Numbered from the stretch's first letter, positions 42,133 through 51,506 are shown. The stretch: DNA of 64,000 bases from Anaerocolumna sp. AGMB13020 (GCF_033100115.1 NZ_CP136910.1:1860001-1924000), one strand, 5' to 3'. Numbers and translations: made by a program. The notes: generated by a model from the letters alone, not told the origin.

Positions 42133-43254
42133 TTACATTTTTCTGAAGTCGTTAATGTCGTGTATGATAATCCTAAAACCTTTAATAATATTATCAAACA
42201 TCCCCGCTTTATAAAAATTAATAATAATCATTCCAATGGGTATACCTATAATCATTCCAAGAACACCCAATAAGCGATACCCGATGAACATAAATATCAA
42301 CGTTGAAAAAGGACTGATACCAACACTGTCACCTACCATTTTAGGTTGCAATACCTGTTTTACGATAAGGCAAACCAAATAGATAATCAACAGCATAACC
42401 GCCCTGAAATAATTACCGGACAGGATTTCGATCAGCGCCCAAGGCCAAATTACAGCTCCTGTTCCAAAAAAAGGAAGAAAGTCAAGAAATGCTATCAATA
42501 AGGCAAAAAGAAAAGAATATCTTACCTTTATGATTTCAAATCCCACGAACATAATTACGGTAAGCACCAGCATGATCTTAAACTGTGCTTTGAAATATCC
42601 GCCTACGGCAGATTTAAAATTGGAAACGATTAGATTGTAGCTCTTTATTAGGGAAACAGGTGTAAAACGATGTACAAGAGCAGCCATATTATCTCTTTCT
42701 GCTATAAAGAAATAGGCAGACATGATTGTCACTATGGCATATAACAGTACATCAAGAACGTTCTTGGCATAATTACCGGCTTCACTAATGTTAAGGTCAC
42801 TACTTTCAGACATAAATTGGGTTGCATAGTTCGTGATGTTGCTTCCTATATTATCCAGCATATTTCTGGCACTCAGAGGCAGCAGATCATAAATTCCGGA
42901 AAGCTTGACGGATATGGTATTAAATTGCTGTTCCAGGCTGGTATAAATATTCGGGAAGTCTTGAATCAAGTTGGTAACCTCTTTTACCAATACACTTGCA
43001 AGAGCATATATAGCGCCTACAACCGCACCGATTACCAATATTATAATAATAGCAGAACTGTGTTTACGGACTATCTTTACACGCTTTTCAAGAAATTTGA
43101 CCAAAGGATTTGCAATGACAGATACAACAAATCCAATAACAAAAGGCATAAAGAAACCCAATAGTTTCGGAAGTAAAAATAGGACAGCCAATACTCCCAG
43201 AAGAAACAGGAGTACATTAACGAGAATCTTTACATAGATCAAAGGTTTTTTCAT
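42133..43254 (-). CDS. AI-2E family transporter (YtvI/PerM-like permease)
   Basis: A 373-residue polytopic membrane protein with about eight hydrophobic segments. It has the family pattern: N-terminal paired helices (VNVLLFLLGVLAVLFLLPKLLGFFMPFVIGF region), an extracytoplasmic loop around 75-160, and the conserved FLDFLPFFGTGAVIWPWALIE and KMVGDSVGISPFSTLIFMFIGYRLLGVLGM segments near the C-terminus. Members export autoinducer-2 or act as sodium/proton antiporters; the substrate here is unknown. GGAG precedes the ATG. Monocistronic. Confidence 0.9.
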   Translation of the reverse strand: MKKPLIYVKILVNVLLFLLGVLAVLFLLPKLLGFFMPFVIGFVVSVIANPLVKFLEKRVKIVRKHSSAIIIILVIGAVVGAIYALASVLVKEVTNLIQDFPNIYTSLEQQFNTISVKLSGIYDLLPLSARNMLDNIGSNITNYATQFMSESSDLNISEAGNYAKNVLDVLLYAIVTIMSAYFFIAERDNMAALVHRFTPVSLIKSYNLIVSNFKSAVGGYFKAQFKIMLVLTVIMFVGFEIIKVRYSFLFALLIAFLDFLPFFGTGAVIWPWALIEILSGNYFRAVMLLIIYLVCLIVKQVLQPKMVGDSVGISPFSTLIFMFIGYRLLGVLGMIIGIPIGMIIINFYKAGMFDNIIKGFRIIIHDINDFRKM

Positions 43255-43509
43255 TTACTAAACTCCACTGTATTTCATAAAGTGTATGGCTACACTCTTA
43301 TTATATCTTATTTATCATATCTGTAAATATTATTTCTTAAATAAAAGTATCTAACTTTACTCTTTTTCGACATTTTTCATGATTTTGCACATAGTAATAA
43401 TTACCTATATACACTTACATAATTACTATATATAATAACCAATTTTTTCAGTCTGATTCATAGTTTATCACACTGTAAAATTAATTCAGGCCGCATACCC
43501 CCTTACCAA
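43255..43509. other. AT-rich upstream region of the AI-2E family gene
   Basis: Contains the presumed promoter of the transporter gene. I see no certain promoter, repeat or small gene. Confidence 0.3.
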
Positions 43510-43562
43510 AAAAAGGATGCACTGCCGAATCCTGCTCTGGGTTCCGGTGGTGCATCTTTTTA
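43510..43562 (-). terminator. Terminator of the thiamine-precursor transport operon
   Basis: GGATGCACTGCCG pairs imperfectly with CGGTGGTGCATC around a small loop, with A-runs on the left giving TTTTT on the minus strand. It lies directly after the ATPase gene stop. Confidence 0.8.
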
Positions 43563-43570
43563 TTGGTTCA

Positions 43571-44320
43571 TTATTCCCTGCTCTTTTTTAAAATCATATT
43601 GATATGCTTCTTATAACGAATAAATTCATCACTTACAAGGAACTCTTCCCCTCGGGGCCGTTCACTGTCAATTATAAGTTCCTCGGAAATATGCCCCGGT
43701 TTACCGGTCATAACATATACACGGTCGGATAACAGGATGGCCTCATCAATGTCATGGGTTATAAAAAGCGTTGATAATTTAATGTTTTCCATTACCTGAA
43801 GATACCATTCATGCATATTGCTCTTGGTTATGGTATCCAGAGCACTAAAGGGCTCATCCAGCAAAGCTACCTGATCTGAAAACAGATATGTCCGCAGAAG
43901 TGCTGCTCTTTGTCTCATACCACCAGATAACTGCCTGGGGTATTTTAACTGGGTACCTTCAAGGCCAAACTCCTCAAAAAGAGCGGAAGCCTTTTCCCTT
44001 GCTATTTTCCTCTTCTCCCCTTTAATCACAAGAGGTAATGCTACATTATCAACAATAGTTTTAAAGGGAAGCAACATATCTTTTTGAAGCATATAACTTA
44101 GCTTTCCGGTTTTCCCTGTAATATCCTCCCCATCCAGGGTTATACTTCCTTCCTCGGGTACCAAAAGACCGGATAATACATTAAATAAAGTAGTCTTTCC
44201 CACACCGCTTACTCCCAGAAGGCTTACTATTTCACCTTGTTCGAGTCTTAAGGATATATTTTGTATAATTTTATTGCTGCCATAGCTTACACTGATGTTG
44301 CTGGCTGTTAATTTATCCAC
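43571..44320 (-). CDS. thiZ: ABC transporter ATP-binding protein for thiamine precursor (ThiZ type)
   Basis: A 249-residue ATPase of the nitrate/sulfonate/HMP class. Walker A is GVSGVGKTT, the signature LSGGMRQRAALLR, and Walker B with D-loop VALLDEPFSALD; the switch His is in LFITHDIDEA. It starts at a GTG after GAGG. It is the last gene of the TPP-riboswitch operon and powers the ThiX/ThiY import system for hydroxymethylpyrimidine-type precursors. Confidence 0.88.
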   Translation of the reverse strand: MDKLTASNISVSYGSNKIIQNISLRLEQGEIVSLLGVSGVGKTTLFNVLSGLLVPEEGSITLDGEDITGKTGKLSYMLQKDMLLPFKTIVDNVALPLVIKGEKRKIAREKASALFEEFGLEGTQLKYPRQLSGGMRQRAALLRTYLFSDQVALLDEPFSALDTITKSNMHEWYLQVMENIKLSTLFITHDIDEAILLSDRVYVMTGKPGHISEELIIDSERPRGEEFLVSDEFIRYKKHINMILKKSRE

Positions 44321-44398
44321 GGCTGTTTAACCTCATTTCTGCACCTGCCTTAACGCATATATTTGATTCCACGTACCAGTGCATAACAACTTATTTCT

Positions 44399-45418
44399 TT
44401 AATCAGCTAAATAGTCATTGGAGAAACCTGTACCGGAAGGTATTTCTTTTTCAATCAGGCTGTTGTCAAATAACCATTTATAGAAGCCGTCCCATCTGGT
44501 TTCATCTATATATCCCCATTGGGTAACCTCTGCTTTATATTGGTCTGCCAGCCACTTCTGGCTTTCTGTAACAAGTGCTTTATCAAGTTCCGGCACAGCT
44601 TCCACAAGAAGATCCGCAGCTTTTTCGGGCTCTGCAATGGCATATTCATAACCTTTTTTGACAGCCGCCAGGAACTTCTTCGTCGTGTCAGGATCTTTTT
44701 TTAGAAATTCATCATTGGCTATGATAACCGGGCTGTAATAATCCAGTTCAGTTCCATAATCAGCAAAATTGAGATAATTTGTCTCAAGCCCGGCTACTTT
44801 TGTAGCAATACCATCCCATGCATAATATACCCATACAGATTCGATATCTGTCTGAAGTGCTGTAACAACATCAGATACCGTATTGGGAATGAGCTTGATT
44901 TTATCATAATTTCCACCGTCATCTTCCACTATCTTCTTGATAATGGCAAGTTCAATAGGGGAATCCCAGGTTGCATAGGAATGGCCCTCCAGCTTCTTGG
45001 GGGAATCAATACCCAGTTCCTTGGGTGATATAATTCCGGAGGTATTATGCTGGATAATCGCTGCTACTGCCGTAACCGGAATAGGGCTGTCGGTTGCATA
45101 AGCAGGTGCTAAGGTATCCTGAAAGGATATACCAAATTCCGCTCCGCCGGCTCCTACCAAAGAAGTAGTACTTCCTTCCGGTGGCTGCATGATTTCTACG
45201 TCCAATCCGGCATCTGTAAAGTATCCAAGTTTATCAGCCACATACAGACCGGTATGATTGGTATTGGGTGTCCAGTCAAGAACGATTCTTACCTTTTTAA
45301 GGCTGTCACCGGAGGCATTGGCATCCTTACTGTTATTGCCTGCGTCTTTGCTGCAGGCTGAAAGGCCTGCTGTTAATAAAGACAGGCATAAAGCAACTGC
45401 TAGTATTTTCTTTTTCAT
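44399..45418 (-). CDS. thiY: Thiamine-precursor-binding lipoprotein (ThiY/NMT1 type)
   Basis: A 339-residue lipoprotein with lipobox LSAC followed by a Lys/Asn/Asp linker and an NMT1/THI5-like fold. VRIVLDWTPNTNHTGLYVAD is the hallmark opening of the HMP/thiazole precursor-binding family. GGGAG precedes the ATG. It delivers a pyrimidine precursor (HMP or N-formyl-aminopyrimidine) to the ThiX permease. The TPP riboswitch upstream confirms the thiamine link; the exact ligand is not known from sequence. Confidence 0.9.
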   Translation of the reverse strand: MKKKILAVALCLSLLTAGLSACSKDAGNNSKDANASGDSLKKVRIVLDWTPNTNHTGLYVADKLGYFTDAGLDVEIMQPPEGSTTSLVGAGGAEFGISFQDTLAPAYATDSPIPVTAVAAIIQHNTSGIISPKELGIDSPKKLEGHSYATWDSPIELAIIKKIVEDDGGNYDKIKLIPNTVSDVVTALQTDIESVWVYYAWDGIATKVAGLETNYLNFADYGTELDYYSPVIIANDEFLKKDPDTTKKFLAAVKKGYEYAIAEPEKAADLLVEAVPELDKALVTESQKWLADQYKAEVTQWGYIDETRWDGFYKWLFDNSLIEKEIPSGTGFSNDYLAD

Positions 45419-45528
45419 AAAACTCCCATCTGTGTGCCTGGCACACGTATAATCATAAAGTTGAAGTTGATACAGCTTCCACTTTTTCTGTCTGGTTTAA
45501 CATTTAAAAGCATAACCTGTACTCTGAT

Positions 45529-46371
45529 TTACCTTTTACGTTTGTTGTATTTTAGATTGCCTCTGAGAATGTTATCCGGCTTCTCTTCTCTGTCCCAGGG
45601 GGTAACCGCTTTTTGCAGCATGGTAACTCCAAACATTAACAGAAGACTGATAAATGAGATAAAAAATATTACCGCAAACATTTTGTCGTAGGAATAGGAT
45701 TTTCTTACCCTTGTCATATATACACCAAGCCCACTGAAACCTCCAAGCCATTCTGCAACAACCGCTCCTATAATGGAATAAGATACGGATATCCGGAGGC
45801 TTGAAAAGAAATGGGGTATGGCACCTGGCAGCTTGATATGTAAAAAGCTTTGAAATTTACTTGCTCCCATAGCCCTTAAAAGATTTAGGGCATCCTTATC
45901 AGCAGCACGAAAACCATCCAGTAAGCCAATGGTGATGGGGAAAAAGGAAGTTATAATAATCAAAGTAATCTTAGGCAATATTCCATACCCCAGCCATAAC
46001 ACCAAAAGCGGTGCAATCGCTACGGTAGGTACTGTCTGGGTTATAATCAGTACAGGATAGATTGCCTTATAGGCAATCAGGAACCGGTCCATTAAAACCG
46101 CAACAAAGAATCCCAGCAGGATTCCGCACGTAAGACCTAAAAAGGCTTCTGCCAGTGTTGTCCTTGCATGAGCCATTAATAGGGTAAAATCTCCTATAAA
46201 TGCTTCTACCACCTCACTTGGTGAGGGAAGCATAAATTTAGGTATGATTCCGCCGGCAGACAATAACTGCCACAGTAAAAGAATGGCTGCTATTGCAAAT
46301 GCAGGTGATATTTTATTGATGATGTTTTGTAACTTTCTGGTCAATGGTAAGTACACCACCCTCCGGTGCAA
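45529..46371 (-). CDS. thiX: Thiamine-precursor ABC transporter permease (ThiX type)
   Basis: A permease of up to 280 residues of the SsuC/TauC-like family with about six membrane segments and EAA-type loop ALNLLRAMGASKFQSFLHIK. The frame opens at a TTG (46371) that overlaps the preceding gene by 59 bp. Later GTG or TTG codons (46359, 46356, 46344) are alternative starts, none with an ideal site, and translational coupling to the upstream gene is likely. It forms the membrane channel with ThiY and ThiZ. Confidence 0.88.
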   Translation of the reverse strand: MHRRVVYLPLTRKLQNIINKISPAFAIAAILLLWQLLSAGGIIPKFMLPSPSEVVEAFIGDFTLLMAHARTTLAEAFLGLTCGILLGFFVAVLMDRFLIAYKAIYPVLIITQTVPTVAIAPLLVLWLGYGILPKITLIIITSFFPITIGLLDGFRAADKDALNLLRAMGASKFQSFLHIKLPGAIPHFFSSLRISVSYSIIGAVVAEWLGGFSGLGVYMTRVRKSYSYDKMFAVIFFISFISLLLMFGVTMLQKAVTPWDREEKPDNILRGNLKYNKRKR

Positions 46372-46609
46372 ATGTTATTTTTACATAAGCTGCAACTTTA
46401 GGGCAGCCTGCCTTTATTGCTATGTACTGACAATTCTTAACGATTTCCATCAGCTCTTCATAATCCCCTTCTATGGCTGTTTCACAGGGCCCAACATAAT
46501 ATTTTAAGCCGGTGCTTCTGATATAATCGATAACCTCGTCTACTACTCTGATAACTTCCTCATCGCTGTTTACGTGAGGCAATACCTGGATTGCTACACT
46601 TGCATTCAT
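46313..46609 (-). CDS. Thiamine-binding protein, MTH1187/YkoF family (UPF0045)
   Basis: A 98-residue small cytoplasmic protein of the Thiamine_BP family: VAIQVLPHVNSDEEVIRVVD, YVGPCETAIEGDYEELMEIV and the ferredoxin-like beta-alpha-beta layout. GGAGG precedes the ATG. Members bind thiamine or its pyrimidine part and are often the first gene in thiXYZ operons under TPP riboswitches, exactly as here. It could store or hand over the imported precursor; the biochemical role is unproven. Confidence 0.87.
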   Translation of the reverse strand: MNASVAIQVLPHVNSDEEVIRVVDEVIDYIRSTGLKYYVGPCETAIEGDYEELMEIVKNCQYIAIKAGCPKVAAYVKITFAPEGGVLTIDQKVTKHHQ

Positions 46610-46634
46610 GATGCTTCCTCCTTTATCTCTGTAT

Positions 46635-46663
46635 AATAAAAAAACTCACCGATTCCGGTGAGG
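46635..46663 (-). terminator. Riboswitch expression-platform terminator
   Basis: Minus-strand hairpin CTCACCG-GAAT-CGGTGAG followed by a T-run, directly after the TPP aptamer and about 26 bp before the first gene. It would form when TPP is bound and stop transcription. Confidence 0.88.
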
Positions 46664-46706
46664 TAATGTATAATGGCATATTCTTTTACGCCGTTTATTT
46701 CTATAC

Positions 46707-46816
46707 ATCCCTACGCCAGCATTATCCGGATCAGGTACGAAACAGCTCTAGCTGCTTCAGGGTTTAAAACATTTGGTAGTTTCCTCTCAGCCTGATTCAT
46801 CAGGCACCCCTAGTTC
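46707..46816 (-). ncRNA. TPP riboswitch (THI element)
   Basis: On the minus strand the conserved parts appear in order: CTAGGGGTGCCTG, GGCTGAGAG, ACCCTGAAGC, then GTACCTGATCCGGATAATGC and GGCGTAGGGA. This is the standard TPP aptamer with its variable P3 arm (GCAGCTAGAGCTG). Together with the terminator just downstream it should switch off the four-gene uptake operon when TPP is plentiful. Confidence 0.96.
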
Positions 46817-47012
46817 ATGGCAAGTGTAGCATAAGCATTGTGGATTTGTCAAGGGGAAGTAAATCCTTCTTCTATTTCTGTACTTCCCCTTTATTACAAC
46901 TCCTTCAAAAGGAAGCTGCAAATATTATCAGTACATCCTATAATTGCATGACCCTCTCCTTTTAAGTAGTTGATTTCAGCTGCCGGTAACAGCCGATTTA
47001 TTCGCATTACAT

Positions 47013-47051
47013 AAAAGCTGCCCTTAAACACCTGGTCTAAGAGCAGCTTTT
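47013..47051 (-). terminator. Terminator of the OYE-type reductase gene
   Basis: AAAAGCTGC pairs with GCAGCTTTT across about 21 bases, about 20 bp past the stop codon. The T-run on the minus side is moderate (TTTTATG). Between here and the riboswitch nothing else is seen. Confidence 0.65.
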
Positions 47052-47069
47052 TTATCTTTCCCTATTTAT

Positions 47070-49019
47070 TTATATATCCAAAGCAGCATGATGTCCTTGA
47101 TAGATTGCCGCTGTTATGTTAGAAACTCTACTACAGTCTCCGACTACAGCTACATTAGGTGCAACATTATAGAGCTCTTCTACCACGGCTCTTCTTGCTT
47201 TCTGACCCAGGGCACAGATAACTGTCTCTCCTGCTATCAGAATTTCTTTGCCTGATGCGTCCATACATACCACACCTTCTGTTGATACCTTCATTCCTTT
47301 ATGTCCGGTATATACGGCTATTCCACTCTTATCAACTTCCTGGAGCAGAAGAGGACGATGTCTGATATTGGCATCGGGAGCCAGCTCGCTATTCATCTCT
47401 ACCAGACTTACCCGCTTACCTTCTCTTGCAAAATGGATGGCAATCTCAGCACCTGCCAGACCACCGCCCAATACCACGACAGAATCCTTTACCTGGTCCT
47501 GCTTTTCGTGATAATCGGTTACTACAATAACATTTTCTCCATCAAGTCCTGGTATTTTCGGTACAATAGGTTCTGAGCCAACCGCTATGATAACGGCATC
47601 GGCCCCTTCCTTCTCCGCAGTGGCTCTGTCCACCTCTGTATTCAGCCGGATGGTTACACCAGCTTCTTCTGCCAGTCTTCCAAGTCTTTCCCCCAGCTGA
47701 TACATTTCGTATTTAAATGGTATCGCCTTTTCACCGATCAGGATACCTCCCACCTGATCATTTTTATCACAAAGAACGACCTCATGTCCCCTTCTGGCTG
47801 CCGTATAGGCCGCCTGCAGACCTCCCGGTCCTCCGCCTACTACCAGTACTTTTTTCCTTTGTGCTGCCGGAGTGACCTCCATTCCGTCCATTTCCCGTCC
47901 AATCAGAGGATTAACGGTGCATCTTCTAGTTGAGGTTGTGGCTCGTTCTGCCATACAGGTATAGCAACGAAGGCAGGGGATAATATATTCCTCTCTGTTG
48001 GTCATGACCTTACGAGGCAATTCCGGATCTGCCAGAAGGGCTCTTGCCATTTCCACTACATCTGCTTTTCCGGAAGCTATGATTTCTTCCATCATTTCCG
48101 GATCATTTAAGGCACCAATGGTAGCAACAGGAACCTTAACATGTTTTTTTATCTCTTCTGCCAGATAAACATTGACTCCATGAGGCAGGAACATAGACGG
48201 ATGGGTTACACCAAAACCTCTTTGATAGGTTCCTGCAGATATATGAAGCAAATCAATCTTATCCTCCAATAACTTGGCTATTTCCACACCTTCTGCCAGT
48301 TCATAGCCGCCTTCAAACAATTCTGAACCGCTCATTCTGAATTCTATGGGAAATCCGGGCCCAACGGCTTTTCGTACACTGTCCAGGACTTCCATGGCAA
48401 AACGTACACGATTCGTTAGAGAACCGCCGTATCCGTCCGTCCTTTTATTAAAGTAAGGTGATAAGAACTGATTAATAAGCCAGCCATGACCGCCATGCAC
48501 CATAACCATCTCAAAGCCTGCTTTTTTAGCCAGTGCAGCCTTTTCACCATATGCTGCAACGATTTCCTGAATCAGCTCTTCTGTCAGTTCTTTCACTTCT
48601 CTGCCATCAGGACGTATACCTGCACTTGGCCCCCACTGTGAAAGACTTTCCTTCTTCTCCTTATCCACCAGATAAGTTCCCGCATACTGACCGGAATGAG
48701 ATAATTCCACACTGGGAATCGCTCCATGTCTGCGTATGGCATCTGCGGTATAAGTAAAGCTTGCCAAAGACCCCACTGTCTGCAGATCTAAATGGAACAT
48801 ATGGGAGGCTTCTGTCTTAGGATGCACCACTAGCTCACTGACTGTTACTGTAGCTGCTCCTCCCTTGGCACGCAGCTCATAAAAGGCGGTGGATTTTGGT
48901 CCTACGGTACAGTCTGCGGTAATATCCGTTCCCCCCATGGGTGCTCCAAACATACGGTTTCTAAAAAATACATTCCCTATCTGAATTGGTTTACTTAAAT
49001 TCGGAAATTTACGTTCCAT
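47070..49019 (-). CDS. Old Yellow Enzyme-type NADH:flavin oxidoreductase/enoate reductase
   Basis: A 649-residue FMN, 4Fe-4S and FAD enzyme. The N-terminal OYE barrel (1-340) has the signature HGGHGWLINQFLSPYFNKRT. The iron-sulfur cysteines are Cys349, Cys352, Cys355 and Cys367. Two dinucleotide folds follow (VLVVGGGPGGLQAAYTAARR and VVVLGGGLAGAEIAIHFARE). The ATG at 49019 follows AGGAGAG; a 38-codon longer frame is unlikely. The family covers 2-enoate, cinnamate and 2,4-dienoyl-CoA reductases and BaiCD-like steroid reductases. Lying next to an OFA carrier with a PadR-type operator, reduction of a plant phenolic acid side chain is a reasonable guess. Confidence 0.9.
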   Translation of the reverse strand: MERKFPNLSKPIQIGNVFFRNRMFGAPMGGTDITADCTVGPKSTAFYELRAKGGAATVTVSELVVHPKTEASHMFHLDLQTVGSLASFTYTADAIRRHGAIPSVELSHSGQYAGTYLVDKEKKESLSQWGPSAGIRPDGREVKELTEELIQEIVAAYGEKAALAKKAGFEMVMVHGGHGWLINQFLSPYFNKRTDGYGGSLTNRVRFAMEVLDSVRKAVGPGFPIEFRMSGSELFEGGYELAEGVEIAKLLEDKIDLLHISAGTYQRGFGVTHPSMFLPHGVNVYLAEEIKKHVKVPVATIGALNDPEMMEEIIASGKADVVEMARALLADPELPRKVMTNREEYIIPCLRCYTCMAERATTSTRRCTVNPLIGREMDGMEVTPAAQRKKVLVVGGGPGGLQAAYTAARRGHEVVLCDKNDQVGGILIGEKAIPFKYEMYQLGERLGRLAEEAGVTIRLNTEVDRATAEKEGADAVIIAVGSEPIVPKIPGLDGENVIVVTDYHEKQDQVKDSVVVLGGGLAGAEIAIHFAREGKRVSLVEMNSELAPDANIRHRPLLLQEVDKSGIAVYTGHKGMKVSTEGVVCMDASGKEILIAGETVICALGQKARRAVVEELYNVAPNVAVVGDCSRVSNITAAIYQGHHAALDI

Positions 49020-49183
49020 CTTTTCTCTCCTATTGCATATCCCTGAATTTTCCGGGATAACTGCCACAAAGAAGAGTGAAAGAAGCTTGTTGTGGCAGCC
49101 ATACTTTCTATTATTTTCTTTCACCCTTTTCAAACATGCCGATGCTGCCTTCCTGCATACGGCAAATACTAAAAAGTTACTGC

Positions 49184-50416
49184 TTATTGTCTTTTCTTTA
49201 ACATTCTGTATAGGAAGGTCAATACCAAACCTGCTGCAGAAAATATCATAGCTATGAAAAACGCTTTGTTATAGCTGCCGCTGCCTCCATAGATATGATT
49301 TAGAATACTGGGACCCACATAGCCTGCCAGCGCAAAACCGATGAACATGATGCCGTAATTGACACTATTGTATCTGGGCCCAAACTGGTCGGCTGTAAAG
49401 CCTGGGAATACTCCCATAAATGCTCCAAAGCAGATACCGATAATGGAAATTCCAACATAAAACAAGGCTATATCCCCTTCTTTTGCCATAAATAAAAGCA
49501 CCAGTCCCAGAACGGAAAATACACAAGCTGCTGCCAGGGTATTAATGCGGCCGATTCTGTCTGATATACTCCCTGCAAATACTCTACCGAAGACATTGAA
49601 CAATGCAAGAGTAGAAACAGCCGCCGTTGCTGCGGCAGGAGAGATACCTATCATATTCTGGGCAATGGGAGAAATCATAGGAATAAACATCAATGCAGCA
49701 AATGCACCACAGGTAAGCATCGTGATCATCACATAAAATTCAGGGGTGGCAAGCATTGCTTTCCAGTCCTTATCCTCTGTCTTCTTACCTCCGGAAACAG
49801 CAGCCGGAGGGGTAAAACCTTCCGGTACAAAATCTGCAGGGCATTTTTCGATGAACAAAGAGCTGACACCAATAATTACAATGAAAGCACCACCGATTAC
49901 TTTAAAAGCGGTTGTGGGTCCCGTTGCGGAAATAATCGCAGCTGCGATTGGCGGAATGATTACAGAGCTGATACCAAAAGTTGAGGTGGTCAATCCTCCC
50001 ACCAGACCTCTTTTATCCGGGAAGAATTTGATGCAGGTACTGATTGTTGCCCCATATACCATTCCCAGACCAAGCCCTAATAAAAGACTGTAAGTAACAA
50101 TCAGAAAACCAACACTGTTAGCAAAACCTGACAGGAACATTCCGCCTCCAAACATCATTCCCCCAAGGAGGACAACAATCTTAGGGCCCAGGGTATCATT
50201 GATCTTACCACCTGCAATCATGGTAATAGGTCCAACAGAATTGGCCAGAGTAAATACAATTGCCAGATCCTTTGCCGTTAGTGTAACCCCCTTTAATCCC
50301 CCTAAATATTCTGCCATTGGTCCTGCCAATACACTCCATGCATACAAGGAGCCAATACACAGGTTGATAAAACAGCTTGCCGTCAATATCAACCATCTTT
50401 TCTTTGTGTAACTCAT
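49184..50416 (-). CDS. OFA-family MFS carboxylate transporter
   Basis: A 410-residue carrier with twelve hydrophobic segments and the OFA (oxalate/formate antiporter) pattern: CIGSLYAWSVLAGPMAEYLG in helix 1, GGKINDTLGPK in the loop 2-3 and GLGLGMVYGATISTCIKFFP in helix 4. GGAGG precedes the ATG. The reductase gene follows after 164 bp in the same direction. The promoter is crossed by a perfect palindrome fitting a PadR site, and padR is encoded upstream. It probably carries a monocarboxylate or aromatic acid; the substrate is inference. Confidence 0.9.
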   Translation of the reverse strand: MSYTKKRWLILTASCFINLCIGSLYAWSVLAGPMAEYLGGLKGVTLTAKDLAIVFTLANSVGPITMIAGGKINDTLGPKIVVLLGGMMFGGGMFLSGFANSVGFLIVTYSLLLGLGLGMVYGATISTCIKFFPDKRGLVGGLTTSTFGISSVIIPPIAAAIISATGPTTAFKVIGGAFIVIIGVSSLFIEKCPADFVPEGFTPPAAVSGGKKTEDKDWKAMLATPEFYVMITMLTCGAFAALMFIPMISPIAQNMIGISPAAATAAVSTLALFNVFGRVFAGSISDRIGRINTLAAACVFSVLGLVLLFMAKEGDIALFYVGISIIGICFGAFMGVFPGFTADQFGPRYNSVNYGIMFIGFALAGYVGPSILNHIYGGSGSYNKAFFIAMIFSAAGLVLTFLYRMLKKRQ

Positions 50417-50452
50417 AACCTTCCCTCCAACTTTGTTATTTTTATAACGTTA

Positions 50453-50494
50453 TTTATATCACAATGTTTCATACATGTCAATATTGACATGTAT
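50453..50494 (-). promoter_or_regulatory. Promoter with PadR-type operator
   Basis: Minus-strand -35 TTGACA (50476-50481), 17-bp spacer and -10 TATAAA (50453-50458). A perfect 24-bp palindrome at 50471-50494 covers the -35 box and contains ATGT-N8-ACAT, the consensus reported for PadR regulators. Binding there would block RNA polymerase. Confidence 0.75.
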
Positions 50495-50743
50495 ATTTTA
50501 ATATGTATATTTCTATTTATTTGCTTATCGATTGTGTATCAGTGTTAGAATTTATTCTACAATATTCTTGACGTTAGACGAATTCAATCTGCTTTTAATT
50601 AAGGGTAGATCTTAGGGAAATTACAGTATGAGACAGATGTAAGACAAAGCGGATCGTTTAACGGTACCCTGCATTTTCATACATCCTGGCAAAAAAAGAA
50701 AAATAGAGTGGAGCTGGTTAAAGATTCCGTTTTTTAGATGCAA

Positions 50744-50785
50744 AAGACCGCTTATCTTCAACTCCCAAAGAGAATAAGCGATCTT
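50744..50785 (-). terminator. Terminator of padR
   Basis: AAGACCGCTTAT pairs with ATAAGCGATCTT (one mismatch), followed by TTTTGC on the minus strand, about 45 bp past the padR stop. The 50495-50743 stretch holds nothing else that I can call. Confidence 0.7.
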
Positions 50786-50830
50786 CCTGTACAAAAGATA
50801 TACCTGTTATAGTTGTTTTTAATTGAACAC

Positions 50831-51385
50831 TTATGTTTCTTGCTTCATTGCCTCTTCGCTATAACGAATGCATTCATTAAGCCAGGCTATAATATTCTCT
50901 TCCCGCATGATAGCTCCCCTCAGTACGATAAAATCACCAAAACGGTCAGAGTCATGGGCAGGAGTCTCCGGATACTGCTCCGAGGTTTTTTTCAGATTAT
51001 TTAGGCGTTTGATGTGCTGCTGCCTTTGATTTTCCAGCAGATAAATCCTTGTCTGTAGATCCAGGTTATTGGAAAAATACATACGAAGGCGGAAGATATC
51101 TTTTGGTGTCTGCTGAATCTTTTCATCTTTATGTAGCCACTGGATAAATTCATTCCGGCCTTTATCCGTTATGGTATACCTTTTGGATTCCAGTATATCC
51201 CCGCTGATTTCAATATCAAATACGACCAGCTTTTCCTCAAATAATTTCTTTAATTCCGGATATATCTGGCTATGGTTGGCATACCAGAACTCAGCCAGTT
51301 CAAAGTTAAATTCTTTCGCAATTTCATAACCGGTCATAGGATGTCTCATTAACAATCCCAGGATGGCATACTTTAAGGCTCTCAT
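50831..51385 (-). CDS. padR: PadR-family transcriptional regulator
   Basis: A 184-residue repressor of the long PadR class. The N-terminal winged helix-turn-helix (about 1-85, LKYAILGLLMRHPMTGYEIA and SQIYPELKKLFEEKLV) is followed by a C-terminal coiled dimerisation domain (about 95-180). I place the start at the ATG at 51385, six bases after AAGGAG; a start nine codons earlier lacks a site. Its likely target is the palindrome in front of the OFA carrier gene. PadR proteins of this type release DNA when they bind phenolic acids, but ligands vary across the family. Confidence 0.88.
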   Translation of the reverse strand: MRALKYAILGLLMRHPMTGYEIAKEFNFELAEFWYANHSQIYPELKKLFEEKLVVFDIEISGDILESKRYTITDKGRNEFIQWLHKDEKIQQTPKDIFRLRMYFSNNLDLQTRIYLLENQRQQHIKRLNNLKKTSEQYPETPAHDSDRFGDFIVLRGAIMREENIIAWLNECIRYSEEAMKQET

Positions 51386-51434
51386 AACAGTCTCCTTGGA
51401 ATAATGTTTCATAAAAGTATTTCATTCTTTAATA

Positions 51435-51462
51435 ACTATAACATATCAGTACCAGTAGTCAA
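51435..51462 (-). promoter_or_regulatory. padR promoter
   Basis: Minus-strand TTGACT (51457-51462) and TATAGT (51435-51440) with a 16-bp spacer, 50 bp before the padR start. No palindrome overlaps it, so autoregulation is not indicated. Confidence 0.65.
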
Positions 51463-51506
51463 GTTCGTTCTATTTTAAGATACTTGCAAAAGTTAACCCA
51501 AAGGTC

